The notes under the pieces: model-generated
Database searches by the model: none
Told to the model about the DNA's origin: nothing
The model's input: the letters and a program-made list of their open reading frames with translations, nothing else
Translations under genes and position numbers: made by a program
Part shown: one piece after another, positions 17,558 through 26,615 of the stretch
How the letters are laid out: each line of letters starts with the position of its first letter
How positions within the stretch are numbered: position 1 is the first letter of the stretch
Assembly: GCA_015056255.1 (NCBI GenBank)
Contig: SVGP01000012.1
Coordinates: 1 to 64,000, forward strand
Direction of reading: 5' to 3'
DNA: 64,000 nt
Origin: Clostridiales bacterium
GTDB lineage: Bacteria; Bacillota; Clostridia; Christensenellales; Aristaeellaceae

Positions 17558-17610
17558 CGAACACATGTTCTATTTATTCGAATTATAGCACATATGTTCG
17601 ATTCCGTCAA
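17558..17610 (-). promoter_or_regulatory. SOS promoter of the Y-family polymerase with two LexA boxes
   Basis: Minus-strand TTGACG (17610-17605), 17-nt spacer, TATAAT (17587-17582). Box 1 CGAACACATGTTCT (17558-17571) matches the Gram-positive LexA consensus CGAAC-N4-GTTC. Box 2, read on the minus strand as CGAACATATGTGCT (17600-17587), lies in the spacer and differs at one core base. Box centres are 29 bp apart. Confidence 0.85.
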
Positions 17611-17643
17611 CAGCCAATTTTTGTAAGCTCGCTGTATTTGGAC

Positions 17644-17678
17644 AAAAAAAGAGCCGTCTTATCGAAAAGACAGCTCTT
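17644..17678 (-). terminator. Terminator of the MATE gene
   Basis: Minus strand: AAGAGCTGTCTT, loop, AAGACGGCTCTT, then seven T. Ends MATE transcription before the dinB promoter. Confidence 0.8.
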
Positions 17679-17691
17679 AAATCGTTTGCTG

Positions 17692-19119
17692 TTACTTGGT
17701 TGCCTGCTGAAGCTCGATTTCGATTGCGCGAACCTGCTTTTTCTTCCAGCCGCCGCGAATATACAGAATGCCTGTAATCGCCGCGCCCAGAAGCCAGCTG
17801 ATCAGAAGGGATACAAACACCATTTTTTCCTGCATAAGCTTCTCCGCGCCCACATTCTTGGCGATCGCAACCAGCGCGTAGGCCAGCGGAACACGCATAA
17901 GCACGGTGGTTGCAAAGGAGACCCACATTGGCGTCATTGTGTCTCCAGCGCCGCGCATGGTTCCAGAAAGAACCTGCGTGACCGCCATTGCAACATAGCC
18001 CACGGCAAGAATGTACATCATTCCCATCGACATGTCAATCAGCGCCGCCTCATCCGTGAAAAGACCCATGAGGAACGGGCCGCCCAAAAGCACGAGGGGC
18101 GTTAAAACAAGTGCAGTAACAAGAGCCATAATCAGGCCCTGCCTGTTTCCGGCAGCAAGGCGGTCGATGCGCTTTGCGCCGACGTTCTGACCGGCGAAGG
18201 TGCCCATGGCCTGACCGAAGGAGAAGTTCGGAAGCATCGCATAGCCGTCCACGCGCATGACCATGACGTTGCAGGCAACAAACATCGCATCCTCAAAACC
18301 GTTGATCAGGCTCTGAACCACCATCATCGCGACGGAGAAAATGGCCTGCGTAATGCCGGAGGGAAGGCCGAGCTTGGCGATATCGCCCAGCATCCTTTTA
18401 TCCATTTTCATGGAAGCCTTGTCGATGGTGAAAAGATCGCGCATTTTCAGAAGTTTCCATAAGCACAGCGCAGCGGAAAACAGCTGTGCGATGATCGTAG
18501 CAAGCGCAACGCCCGCAACGCCCATCGAATCAACAAGGAGAAGATCCAGAACAATATTGATCGCACTGGTAACCAGCAGGAACAAAAGCGCGGAAATGGA
18601 ATCGCCCAGACCTCTTAAAGCGCCGGAGAAGATATTGTAGAAGAAGAAGCCGGAGATACCGATAAACGTAATATCCAGATACGCCTTGCTGTCCTCATAC
18701 AGTTCCGGCAGCGTACCCATGGCGGTAAGCATGGGGCCGGTAAGCAGGGGCCCGACAATCATGATAATCACGCAGGCAACAGTCGTAATGGAAATGCAGT
18801 TTCCGATGGTCTTGGAAAGCTTTTCCTTGTCACGCGCGCCGAAATACTGAGAAACAAGAATACCTGCGCCGGTGGAAATACCGACGAACAGGGCAAGCAG
18901 CAGGTTGATTACCGGGCCCGCGTTTCCGACCGCCGCAAGACCGTTATAGCCCCACTTGCTCTTTCCGACGACAATCGCGTCGACCGTAGAATAAAGCTGC
19001 TGCGCAAAGTTACCGATCAGCATCGGGAATGCAAACTCCGCAATGCGCTTCCAGGGCGTACCCTGGCACATATCCTTGGGCGCAAACAACTCTCGAATCG
19101 CTTTCATCAATTTCGACAT
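17692..19119 (-). CDS. MATE-family multidrug/Na+ antiporter
   Basis: 475-residue 12-segment exporter of the MATE family, which expels cationic drugs or metabolites using Na+ or H+. Seen: FAFPMLIGNFAQQLYSTVDAIVVGK in segment 1, NLLLALFVGISTGAGILVSQYFGARD in segment 2 and the matching FGQAMGTFAGQNVGAKR in the second half, the internal duplication typical of the family. ATG 19119 is placed eight bases after AGGAG. It has its own promoter and terminator. Substrate unknown. Confidence 0.92.
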   Translation of the reverse strand: MSKLMKAIRELFAPKDMCQGTPWKRIAEFAFPMLIGNFAQQLYSTVDAIVVGKSKWGYNGLAAVGNAGPVINLLLALFVGISTGAGILVSQYFGARDKEKLSKTIGNCISITTVACVIIMIVGPLLTGPMLTAMGTLPELYEDSKAYLDITFIGISGFFFYNIFSGALRGLGDSISALLFLLVTSAINIVLDLLLVDSMGVAGVALATIIAQLFSAALCLWKLLKMRDLFTIDKASMKMDKRMLGDIAKLGLPSGITQAIFSVAMMVVQSLINGFEDAMFVACNVMVMRVDGYAMLPNFSFGQAMGTFAGQNVGAKRIDRLAAGNRQGLIMALVTALVLTPLVLLGGPFLMGLFTDEAALIDMSMGMMYILAVGYVAMAVTQVLSGTMRGAGDTMTPMWVSFATTVLMRVPLAYALVAIAKNVGAEKLMQEKMVFVSLLISWLLGAAITGILYIRGGWKKKQVRAIEIELQQATK

Positions 19120-19158
19120 GTACCATACTCCTTCCGATGAAAAACACAAATCTCGATG

Positions 19159-19186
19159 ATTATAGCATAATTATGTTGCGATTCAA
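19159..19186 (-). promoter_or_regulatory. Promoter of the MATE gene
   Basis: Minus-strand TTGAAT (19186-19181), 16-nt spacer, TATAAT (19164-19159). Confidence 0.65.
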
Positions 19187-19296
19187 TATGTTTTTCCAAA
19201 CTTTCACATTTCCGCGCGCTTACGCATACAGTTTAACCACGCCTATATATAAAGGAAACGTTTTCTTCGGAATATCGCTCGGCCAATGAATTTGGA

Positions 19297-19325
19297 TTGA
19301 CTTTTTCATCAAAAAATGGTACGAT
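19297..19325 (+). promoter_or_regulatory. Promoter of the mgtC-like gene
   Basis: TTGACT (19297-19302), 17-nt spacer, TACGAT (19320-19325); an alternative -10 GATAAT at 19323 gives a 20-nt spacer. The start codon is 37 nt downstream. Confidence 0.55.
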
Positions 19326-19361
19326 AATTTATTATTAAACAAGCTTTGGAGGCGAATGCGC

Positions 19362-20075
19362 ATGGATTTTCTGATGGGCTATACGTCAACGGGAATCGAC
19401 TGGCTGGATATGCTTCTGCGCGTCGTATGCGCGATTATCATCGGCGGTATCATCGGTTTTGAGCGTGAAAAGCACAACCGCCCGGCCGGCCTCAGAACCC
19501 ATATTCTCGTTTGCCTCGGCGCATGCGTGATCACGATTCTGGAAAGCACGATTGCCGCACGCATGGGCGAACTCGCTAACGCAAACGAGCACATTTCCAT
19601 CTCCATCGGCCGCATAGCAGCGCAGGTGGTCAGCGGCGTGGGTTTCTTGGGCGCGGGCACCATCGTTCTTTCGCAGAGAAAGATTTCCGGTCTCACAACC
19701 GCCGCTTCTCTTTGGAATTCCGCCTGTCTCGGCCTTGCCGTCGGCTACGGCTTTTATCTTCTGGCCTTTATCAGCTGCGTGCTGGTGCTTGTGGTTCTTG
19801 CGCTTCTTTCAAAGCTCATTCGCGTGAATACCGAAAAGCGCGTGGAGGTCAAATTCCTCCACCGCACGGAAACCATGGACTTCATCAACGAATTTTTTGA
19901 AGAAAAGAATGTTCAGATTCTGGATCTGGACTTTCACATGGAAATCAAGGATGACAAAAATCTCTACACCAATGTCTATCAGCTGAAGCTCCCCTCCCAC
20001 ACCACCTACACCGACATTGTCGCGCGTCTGGCCGAGCATAAAAATGTTCTGGGCGTTCGCACGACCAATCTGTAG
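19362..20075 (+). CDS. MgtC/SapB-family membrane protein
   Basis: 237-residue protein with four to five N-terminal membrane segments and a cytoplasmic C-terminal domain. Seen: the family block GFEREKHNRPAGLRTHILVCLGACVIT and VVSGVGFLGAGTIVLSQRKISGLTTAASLW. MgtC proteins are linked to Mg2+ limitation, pH and ATP synthase control; the C-terminal ~90 residues have an ACT-like pattern as in larger MgtC proteins. ATG 19362 lies nine bases after GGAGG; the ATG six bases earlier is too close. The Lgt-like gene begins 3 nt after its stop, so the two are coupled. Confidence 0.88.
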   Translation: MDFLMGYTSTGIDWLDMLLRVVCAIIIGGIIGFEREKHNRPAGLRTHILVCLGACVITILESTIAARMGELANANEHISISIGRIAAQVVSGVGFLGAGTIVLSQRKISGLTTAASLWNSACLGLAVGYGFYLLAFISCVLVLVVLALLSKLIRVNTEKRVEVKFLHRTETMDFINEFFEEKNVQILDLDFHMEIKDDKNLYTNVYQLKLPSHTTYTDIVARLAEHKNVLGVRTTNL

Positions 20076-20078
20076 TCC

Positions 20079-20825
20079 ATGAAACCGGTTTTTACCCTGT
20101 TTGGAATTTCCTTTGCCTCCTACGGCGTGATGTGCGCCCTTGGCGTTTTGTTCGCGCTTGGTTTCAGCCTGATCCGGGTAAAGCAAATGCACCTTAAGAT
20201 GGAAAATGCGTTTGTCATGTTTGTTTTCGCGCTGGCCATCGGGCTTCTCGGCGCGTTTTTCACGCATATGATCATTTCCTATTCGCCAAAGGAACTCGTT
20301 TCCATGCTTTCACGCGGGGCGTTCATCAGGGAATACTCGCCGGGTTTTGTCTATTACGGCGGCTTCCTTTTTGGATTTTTGGGCGCGTATCTTGCATCCC
20401 GTATGCTTAAATTCCATTTGATGGATTATGCCCCCGCCATGCTTCCCGCCCTTCCCCTCGCCCACGCCTTCGGCAGAATCGGATGCTTCCTTGCCGGATG
20501 CTGCTATGGAAAGGAATGCGCCTTCGGTTTTTCCTATCCTGCAGGCGGCTCCGCCCCCTTTGGCGTTTCTCTTTTCCCTGTACAGCTTCTTGAAAGTGCA
20601 TGTCTTTTCATCATTTGCTTCCTTTTATGCCTGTACATAAAAAAAGGCGGGAAGCGCGTCTTGTCCATGTACATTTGTCTGTATGCGCCTGTTCGTTTTC
20701 TGCTTGAGTTTCTGCGGGGCGATATGCACAGGGGCATTTTCCTTTGCCTGTCCACCGCGCAGTGGACAAGCGTCCTTTTGCTTCTTCTTGTTTTCCTGCC
20801 TGTTAAAAACTTGCGCCGGGGTTGA
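20079..20825 (+). CDS. Prolipoprotein diacylglyceryl transferase family protein (short form)
   Basis: 248-residue multi-spanning membrane protein of the Lgt family, whose classical members transfer diacylglycerol to the lipobox cysteine of prolipoproteins. Seen: SYGVMCALGVLFALG near the start, SPGFVYYGGFLFGFLGAYLA, and the signature region LAHAFGRIGCFLAGCCYG near residue 130, then FPVQLLES. The signature has GCFLAGCCYG where E. coli-type Lgt has GNFxNxE, a variant of short Gram-positive homologues, so it may have a related rather than identical role. Starts 3 nt after mgtC with no good ribosome site, suggesting coupling. Its final bases overlap the -35 of the glnN promoter. Confidence 0.7.
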   Translation: MKPVFTLFGISFASYGVMCALGVLFALGFSLIRVKQMHLKMENAFVMFVFALAIGLLGAFFTHMIISYSPKELVSMLSRGAFIREYSPGFVYYGGFLFGFLGAYLASRMLKFHLMDYAPAMLPALPLAHAFGRIGCFLAGCCYGKECAFGFSYPAGGSAPFGVSLFPVQLLESACLFIICFLLCLYIKKGGKRVLSMYICLYAPVRFLLEFLRGDMHRGIFLCLSTAQWTSVLLLLLVFLPVKNLRRG

Positions 20826-20850
20826 CATGGAAAGACGCCGGCTCTATAAT
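20822..20850 (+). promoter_or_regulatory. Consensus promoter of the glutamine synthetase gene
   Basis: Perfect TTGACA (20822-20827), 17-nt spacer, perfect TATAAT (20845-20850). It overlaps the last codons of the Lgt-like gene and excludes upstream starts of glnN. Confidence 0.85.
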
Positions 20851-20899
20851 CCACTTAATATTTCTAATTCTTCTATACGAAAGGATGCGTGCGCCGAAT

Positions 20900-22984
20900 A
20901 TGTCAATGCCCGCCGATTTCGGTTCCATGGTATTCAGCGATTCTGTAATGCAGGAGCGTCTGCCCCACGACACCTACAGAGCGCTTAAAAGGATTTTATC
21001 CGAGGGCTCGTCCCTCAACCGCGATATTGCCGACATCATTGCAAACGCCATGAAGGACTGGGCGCTTGAAAAGGGAGCGACCCATTTCACGCACTGGTTC
21101 CAGCCGATGACGGGCGTAACCGCAGAAAAGCACGATTCCTTTATTCGCCCGGTAAATGACAAGGTTATCATGGAATTTTCCGGAAAAGAGCTGATTAAGG
21201 GAGAATCCGACGCCTCCAGTTTCCCCTCCGGCGGCCTTCGCGCAACGTTTGAAGCGCGCGGCTACACCGCGTGGGACCCGACGAGCTATGCATTCATTAA
21301 GGATAAAACGCTTTGTATCCCAACGGCCTTCTGCTCCTACACGGGCGAAGCGCTGGACAAAAAAACGCCCCTTTTACGCTCTATGGAGCTGATCAGCCGT
21401 CAGGCCGCGCGCATTGTGCGCCTGTTCGGAAAGGACTGCGAGCGCGTAACGCCCACCGTCGGCGCAGAGCAGGAGTATTTTCTGATTGACCGTGAAATGT
21501 ATGAAAAGCGCCCCGACCTCATCTATACGGGCCGAACGCTCATCGGCCGCCAGCCCAGCAAGGGTCAGGAGCTGGACGACCATTTCTTCGGCGCGCTCAA
21601 AACCCGCGTCGCCGCGTTTATGAGAGAGCTGGATGAGGAGCTCTGGAAGCTCGGCATTCCCGCCAAAACCCGCCACAACGAGGTCGCGCCCGGCCAGCAC
21701 GAGCTTGCGCCCGTGTTTGAAACCGTAAACGTCGCCGTCGACCACAACCAGCTCACCATGGAAATCATGAAAAAGGTGGCTACGCGCCACGGCATGGTGT
21801 GTCTGCTTCATGAAAAGCCGTTTGAAGGCGTAAACGGAAGCGGCAAACACAACAACTGGTCTCTGGTTACGGACAGCGGCACAAATCTCCTCGATCCCGG
21901 CGACAATCCGATGGACAACCTTCAGTTCCTTCTGGTTCTGTGCGCAGTGGTAAGAGCCGTGGACATGCATCAGGATCTTTTGAGAATCGCCGTCTCCAGC
22001 GCCGGAAACGATCACCGCTTGGGCGGCTTTGAAGCCCCTCCGTCCATCATGAGCATGTATCTGGGCGACGAGCTGGAGGGCGTTCTTTCCTCCATTCAGT
22101 CGGGCGAAGCCTATGACAAGATCGAAAAATCCTACATCAACAGCGGCGTTCATTCCCTCTCCCGCGTCCGCCGCGACACCACCGACCGCAACCGCACCTC
22201 CCCCATCGCCTTTACCGGAAACAAATTCGAATTCCGTTCGGTCGGCTCCTCCTTCTCGATTTCCGACGCCAACGTCACCATCAATACCATCGTGGCTGAT
22301 CAATTGGAGCAGTTTGCAGATCAGCTCGAAATGGCCGAAAAAGGCGATTTCAAAAACACCGTCATGCGCCTGATCCGCGAAATCATTATCCGCCACGGAC
22401 GCATCATCTTTAATGGCAACAATTATTCCCCCGAATGGCCCGAGGAGGCCAGACGGCGCGGGCTTGTGATTCTGCCGAGCTCCGTTGAAGCGCTAAACGA
22501 GTTCACAAGCGAAAAGAACATCGACCTTTTCACCCGCCATGCCATTTTTTCCGAAAGCGAAATGCATTCCCGCCGCGAGGTTATGCTTGAAAACTACGCA
22601 AAGGTTGTAAACATCGAGGCGCTCACCATGCTCGACATGGTCAAACGAAACGTTCTTCCCGTCGTAATTTCCGAAAGCAAAAGCCTTTCGGAAAGCGCAA
22701 AAATCAAGCGCGAAATCGGCATTCCCGCAGACGTTGAAATCCGTTTGGCTACAGAGCTTTCCAAAAAGGCGGAGGATATTCTTTTAAAGTGCGACCGCCT
22801 GCTCGCTTCCCAGAAGCACGCAAGCCAGATGGGCTTTTCAGCCGAAAGCGCAAGGGAATACAGATACGAAGTTTTAAACGACATGCGTCTTTTAAGAAAC
22901 ACTGTGGACGAAACAGAAGCCCTTGTCGACGAAGGCAAATGGCCCTATCCGTCCTACGGACAATTGCTGTTCAGCGTGCTCTGA
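20900..22984 (+). CDS. glnN: Glutamine synthetase type III
   Basis: 694-residue GSIII, making glutamine from glutamate, ammonia and ATP. Length is the usual ~700 residues of type III. Seen: N-terminal FGSMVFSDSVMQERLPHDTYRALK, TFEARGYTAWDPTSYAF, metal/ATP block VGAEQEYFLIDREMY, the type III signature HNEVAPGQHELAPVFE, and NHN-QLTMEIMKKVATRHG. The start is uncertain among ATGs at 20885, 20900 and 20906; I take 20900 because homologues begin close to FGSMVF and a weak AAGGA lies upstream. A consensus promoter implies high constitutive expression. Sits upstream of argG, so glutamine supply and arginine synthesis are adjacent. Confidence 0.93.
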   Translation: MSMPADFGSMVFSDSVMQERLPHDTYRALKRILSEGSSLNRDIADIIANAMKDWALEKGATHFTHWFQPMTGVTAEKHDSFIRPVNDKVIMEFSGKELIKGESDASSFPSGGLRATFEARGYTAWDPTSYAFIKDKTLCIPTAFCSYTGEALDKKTPLLRSMELISRQAARIVRLFGKDCERVTPTVGAEQEYFLIDREMYEKRPDLIYTGRTLIGRQPSKGQELDDHFFGALKTRVAAFMRELDEELWKLGIPAKTRHNEVAPGQHELAPVFETVNVAVDHNQLTMEIMKKVATRHGMVCLLHEKPFEGVNGSGKHNNWSLVTDSGTNLLDPGDNPMDNLQFLLVLCAVVRAVDMHQDLLRIAVSSAGNDHRLGGFEAPPSIMSMYLGDELEGVLSSIQSGEAYDKIEKSYINSGVHSLSRVRRDTTDRNRTSPIAFTGNKFEFRSVGSSFSISDANVTINTIVADQLEQFADQLEMAEKGDFKNTVMRLIREIIIRHGRIIFNGNNYSPEWPEEARRRGLVILPSSVEALNEFTSEKNIDLFTRHAIFSESEMHSRREVMLENYAKVVNIEALTMLDMVKRNVLPVVISESKSLSESAKIKREIGIPADVEIRLATELSKKAEDILLKCDRLLASQKHASQMGFSAESAREYRYEVLNDMRLLRNTVDETEALVDEGKWPYPSYGQLLFSVL

Positions 22985-22988
22985 TGCA

Positions 22989-23002
22989 TGATTATACATT
23001 CA
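22989..23002 (+). promoter_or_regulatory. Candidate ArgR/AhrC operator (ARG box)
   Basis: TGATTATACATTCA matches 12 of 14 positions of the ARG-box core TGAAT-W4-ATTCA. A second weaker site CATGAATAACCACTCC starts near 23018, and both lie inside an ATTCATGC / GCATGAAT inverted repeat upstream of the argG promoter. Confidence 0.5.
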
Positions 23003-23049
23003 TGCATGCATAAACGCATGAATAACCACTCCTTTTACGCAGATTAAAC

Positions 23050-23078
23050 TTGACTTTTTCGTCCTTTGGATGCATAAT
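23050..23078 (+). promoter_or_regulatory. Promoter of argGH
   Basis: TTGACT (23050-23055), 17-nt spacer, CATAAT (23073-23078), overlapped by a TGCAT...ACGCA imperfect palindrome at the -10. Confidence 0.65.
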
Positions 23079-23118
23079 AATACGCATAGCGCAAAAACAT
23101 TTGAAAGAAGGATACAAA

Positions 23119-24342
23119 ATGAAAAAGTATAATAAAATCGTTTTAGCATATTCCGGCGGTCTTGACACCTCCATCATCATCCCGTGGCTCAAGGAAAACT
23201 ACGACAATCCCGAAATCATCGCCGTTTCCGGCGACGTAGGCCAGGGCACAGAGCTGGACGGTCTTGAGGAAAAGGCCCTCAAAACCGGCGCAAGCAAATT
23301 ATACATCGAAGACCTCAAAAAGGAATTCGTCGAGGATTACGTATTCCCGACCCTGAAGGCCGGCGCCAAGTACGAAGGCGACTATCTCCTCGGCACCTCT
23401 TTTGCCCGCCCCGTTATCGCCAAGCGCATCGTTGAAATCGCCCTTCAGGAAGGCGCGGACGCCATTTGCCACGGCTGCACCGGCAAGGGCAACGATCAGG
23501 TTCGCTTTGAGCTGACCATTAAAGCCCTGGCTCCCCAGATGGGCATCATCGCTCCCTGGCGCGAGTGGGATATCAAGAGCCGCGAAGAGGAAATCGAGTA
23601 CGCCGAGGCGCACAACATTCCCCTCAAAATCAACCGCGAAACCAACTATTCCAAGGACAAGAACCTCTGGCATCTCTCTCACGAGGGCATGGATCTTGAG
23701 GATCCCGCAAACGAGCCGCTTTACAACAAGCCCGGCTTCCTCGAGATGGGCGTTTCCCCCGAAATGGCGCCCGACACTCCCGAGTACGTCACCATTTCCT
23801 TTGAAAAGGGCGTTCCGGTAGCGGTAAACGGCGAAAAGCTGGGTGCCGTTGAAATCGTTGAAAAGTTAAACGAGCTCGGCGGCAAGCACGGCGTGGGCCT
23901 TGCGGACCTCGTTGAAAACCGCCTGGTCGGCATGAAGTCCCGCGGCGTTTACGAAACCCCCGGCGGAACCATCCTGTACAGAGCCCATCAGGTTCTTGAA
24001 ACATTGTGCCTCGATCGCGACACCATGCACTATAAAGAGCTCGTCGCCAACCGCTTTGCAGAGCTCGTATACTTCGGCCAGTGGTTCACGCCCCTTCGCG
24101 AGGCCTTAAGCGCCTTTGTCGACAAGACCCAGGAAAACGTTACGGGCGACGTCAAGCTCAAGCTTTACAAGGGCAACATGATCAACGCTGGCGTGACCTC
24201 AGTAAACAGCCTCTACGATCCCGAAATCGCCACCTTCGACGAGGATCACGTTTACAATCAGGCCGATGCAAACGGCTTCATCAACCTCTTTGGTCTCCCG
24301 ATCAAGGTCAAGGCCATGATCGAGCAGAGGAAGGGCAAGTAA
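23119..24342 (+). CDS. argG: Argininosuccinate synthase
   Basis: 407-residue enzyme joining citrulline and aspartate with ATP, the penultimate arginine step. Seen: PP-loop motif [10 protein letters not shown] at residues 9-18, [14 protein letters not shown] near 120 and [13 protein letters not shown] near 280. ATG 23119 follows AGAAGGA and gives the normal N-terminus. Length normal. argH starts 5 nt after its stop, so the two form an operon, likely ArgR-controlled. Confidence 0.97.
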   Translation: MKKYNKIVLAYSGGLDTSIIIPWLKENYDNPEIIAVSGDVGQGTELDGLEEKALKTGASKLYIEDLKKEFVEDYVFPTLKAGAKYEGDYLLGTSFARPVIAKRIVEIALQEGADAICHGCTGKGNDQVRFELTIKALAPQMGIIAPWREWDIKSREEEIEYAEAHNIPLKINRETNYSKDKNLWHLSHEGMDLEDPANEPLYNKPGFLEMGVSPEMAPDTPEYVTISFEKGVPVAVNGEKLGAVEIVEKLNELGGKHGVGLADLVENRLVGMKSRGVYETPGGTILYRAHQVLETLCLDRDTMHYKELVANRFAELVYFGQWFTPLREALSAFVDKTQENVTGDVKLKLYKGNMINAGVTSVNSLYDPEIATFDEDHVYNQADANGFINLFGLPIKVKAMIEQRKGK

Positions 24343-24347
24343 GAAAC

Positions 24348-25724
24348 ATGAACGATAAACTGTGGACGGGTCGTTTCTCGAAAGCCTTGAGCGACGCCGC
24401 AAACGACTATAACGCCTCTATCCATTTCGACAAGAGGATGTATAGGCAGGATATCACCGGAAGCATGGCGCACGCCGCCATGCTTTCGGCTACTAAAATC
24501 ATCTCCGAAGAAGACGGAGAGAAAATCATTTCCGGGCTTGAAAATATCCTTCAGGAATTAAACGATGGCTCGCTTTCCTTCGACATGTCCTGCGAAGACA
24601 TTCATTCCTTTATCGAGCAGGAGCTCACGCGCCGTCTGGGCGACGCAGGCCGCCGCCTGCACACCGCAAGAAGCCGTAACGATCAGGTCGCCGTGGACAT
24701 CCGCTTAACCTTAAGGGATGAAACCGACAGGGTCATTGAGCTTCTGAAAGCGCTTATCGATGTCATCTGTGAAAAAGCCGAAGCCTACAAAGACGCGATC
24801 ATGCCCGGCTACACCCATCTTCAGCGCGCGCAGCCCATCACATTCGGACACCACTTAATGGCTTACGCCATGATGCTCCTTCGCGATATCTCGCGCCTTG
24901 AAGACGCCAGACGCCGCATGAACGTATGCCCCCTTGGCTCCGGCGCGCTCGCCGGAACCACCTTCCCCATCGACCGCGAAATGACCGCAAAGTCGCTGGG
25001 TTTTGACAGAGCCTGCTTAAACAGCTTAGACGGCGTATCCGACCGCGATTTCTGCGTAGAGCTCGCAAGCGCCATCGCGCTTGTCATGACCCATCTTTCC
25101 CGCTTCAGCGAGGAAATCATCCTCTGGTGCTCCTGGGAATTCCGCTTTGTGGAGCTGGACGACGCCTATTCCACCGGCTCCAGCATCATGCCCCAGAAGA
25201 AAAATCCGGACATTGCAGAACTCACGCGCGGAAAAGCCGGACGCACAACCGGCAATCTTGTCACCCTGCTTACCATGCTCAAAGGCCTTCCCCTTGCCTA
25301 CAATAAGGACATGCAGGAAGACAAGGAAGCCATCTTCGACTCCTTTGACACCGTCATCATGGCGCTTACCGTCTTCTCCCCGATGCTTGAAACCATGCGC
25401 GTGAACACTGAAAACATGCGCTTAGCCGCCGCCAAGGGCTTTATCAACGCCACCGACTGCGCCGATTATCTGGTCGGAAAAGGCCTTCCCTTCAGAAGCG
25501 CCTATAAAGCCGTGGGCGCAATGGTTGCCAAATGCATCGAAAAGGGTAAAACTCTCGAAACCGCAACCCTTGAAGAATACAGGGAATTCTCCGATCTTTT
25601 CGATACCGACGTCTACGAGGCCATTAACCTCGAAGCCTGCGTAAAAAGGCGCGCATGCCTCGGCGCAACCGCCCCCGAGCAGGTAGAAAAGCAAATCGCT
25701 TTTGTAAAAGAAGCCCTCAAATAA
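24348..25724 (+). CDS. argH: Argininosuccinate lyase
   Basis: 458-residue lyase releasing arginine and fumarate. Seen: LWTGRFSKALSDAANDYNASI at the N-terminus, TARSRNDQVAVD near 110, and the fumarase-superfamily signature GSSIMPQKKNPD near 280. ATG 24348 is chosen because the protein then begins MNDKLWTGRF; its ribosome site AGGAAGG lies within the end of argG. Ends at an intrinsic terminator. Confidence 0.97.
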   Translation: MNDKLWTGRFSKALSDAANDYNASIHFDKRMYRQDITGSMAHAAMLSATKIISEEDGEKIISGLENILQELNDGSLSFDMSCEDIHSFIEQELTRRLGDAGRRLHTARSRNDQVAVDIRLTLRDETDRVIELLKALIDVICEKAEAYKDAIMPGYTHLQRAQPITFGHHLMAYAMMLLRDISRLEDARRRMNVCPLGSGALAGTTFPIDREMTAKSLGFDRACLNSLDGVSDRDFCVELASAIALVMTHLSRFSEEIILWCSWEFRFVELDDAYSTGSSIMPQKKNPDIAELTRGKAGRTTGNLVTLLTMLKGLPLAYNKDMQEDKEAIFDSFDTVIMALTVFSPMLETMRVNTENMRLAAAKGFINATDCADYLVGKGLPFRSAYKAVGAMVAKCIEKGKTLETATLEEYREFSDLFDTDVYEAINLEACVKRRACLGATAPEQVEKQIAFVKEALK

Positions 25725-25728
25725 GCAT

Positions 25729-25757
25729 CAAAGTCCGCCCGAACGGCGGACTTTTTG
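25729..25757 (+). terminator. Terminator of the argGH operon
   Basis: AAGTCCGCC (25731-25739), short loop, GGCGGACTTTTT (25744-25755). Confidence 0.85.
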
Positions 25758-25800
25758 CATGAATATCCTTTGGGGCTTTTATGCCCACATTAGACGCCGC

Positions 25801-25829
25801 TTGCGTTATTTTCCTTCTTATGATACTAT
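25801..25829 (+). promoter_or_regulatory. Promoter of the small zinc-ribbon/Nudix/YdcF cluster
   Basis: TTGCGT (25801-25806), 17-nt spacer, TACTAT (25824-25829). Confidence 0.55.
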
Positions 25830-25865
25830 ATTCATGCAAGCGATACCAAAAAAGGATCTGATTGT

Positions 25866-26120
25866 ATGAGAAAATATATCATCGGCTTTTCCGTCATTTC
25901 CATATTCATATTCGCTATCGCCTGGGGCGTAATGGGGCTAAAGCTTCTGGACGGGGATTACGACATCACCGTCTGTGCATATGTTGGCGTTATTTCGCTG
26001 ATTCTGTTTTTTGTCTCTTTCCTTTATCTCAAATTCACACGCCGCTGCTCACATTGCGGCAAGATCATTCAATCAGACGGAACATACTGCCCACATTGCG
26101 GCAACAAGATTGAAGAATAA
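25866..26120 (+). CDS. Small membrane protein with C-terminal zinc ribbon
   Basis: 84 residues, function unknown. Two membrane segments (about residues 5-25 and 37-57) are followed by a cytoplasmic zinc ribbon CSHCGKIIQSDGTYCPHCGNK (two CxxC pairs). Start ATG has AAGGA upstream, with a fair promoter 37 nt upstream. The next gene (Nudix) begins 26 nt after its stop. Confidence 0.75.
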   Translation: MRKYIIGFSVISIFIFAIAWGVMGLKLLDGDYDITVCAYVGVISLILFFVSFLYLKFTRRCSHCGKIIQSDGTYCPHCGNKIEE

Positions 26121-26146
26121 ATCCAGAATTATCAAACGGGTGTCCT

Positions 26147-26593
26147 ATGAACAAATTCGAAAATCCCTCCTTCTCCCTTCGCGCCGCAGCGATCATCATC
26201 AAAGACGGCTGCGTTCTCCTCTGTAAAAACGACAGCCATACTTGTTTTTATTTACCCGCCGGCGGAATCGAAAAAGGCGAATCATCATCAGATGCGGTTG
26301 TAAGAGAGCTATACGAGGAAACCGGCGTTCATTTGGACATTGACCGCCTCATTTATATTCAGGAGCGTTTTTATACAACCCAAAATACGCCTCAGCATGA
26401 AATTACATTTATATACCTAATGAATGAAAACGCCTTTTCCATCCCTCATGGCAGCAATACAGACCGGCCTGATGAGCATTTGAAATGGGTTTCATTGGAT
26501 AAGCTTCATGAAATCAGCATCGTTCCGCCGTTTATCGGGTCAGCGATTTCGAACCTTCCTAAGCGTCTTACGCACATCATCACCCACGATTAG
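26147..26593 (+). CDS. Nudix hydrolase
   Basis: 148-residue Nudix-family phosphohydrolase cleaving a nucleoside diphosphate linked to some group X. The Nudix box is complete: GGIEKGESSSDAVVRELYEETGV at about residues 41-63 (G-x5-E-x7-REL-x-EE-x-G). Typical length for a single-domain housecleaning enzyme. Followed 22 nt later by the YdcF-type gene. Substrate unknown. Confidence 0.9.
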   Translation: MNKFENPSFSLRAAAIIIKDGCVLLCKNDSHTCFYLPAGGIEKGESSSDAVVRELYEETGVHLDIDRLIYIQERFYTTQNTPQHEITFIYLMNENAFSIPHGSNTDRPDEHLKWVSLDKLHEISIVPPFIGSAISNLPKRLTHIITHD

Positions 26594-26615
26594 AAAACAC
26601 AAAGAGAAGAAGACT

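Noticed and set aside
16969-18105. 378-codon plus-strand frame across dinB and the MATE gene
   Set aside because: Runs through two LexA boxes, a promoter and a terminator of real minus-strand genes.
19255-19268. cre-like AGGAAACGTTTTCT between MATE and mgtC
   Set aside because: Three mismatches and no link to a carbohydrate gene.
21374-22396. 340-codon minus-strand frame inside glnN
   Set aside because: Shadow of the glutamine synthetase; low-complexity Gly/Val/His composition and no ribosome site.
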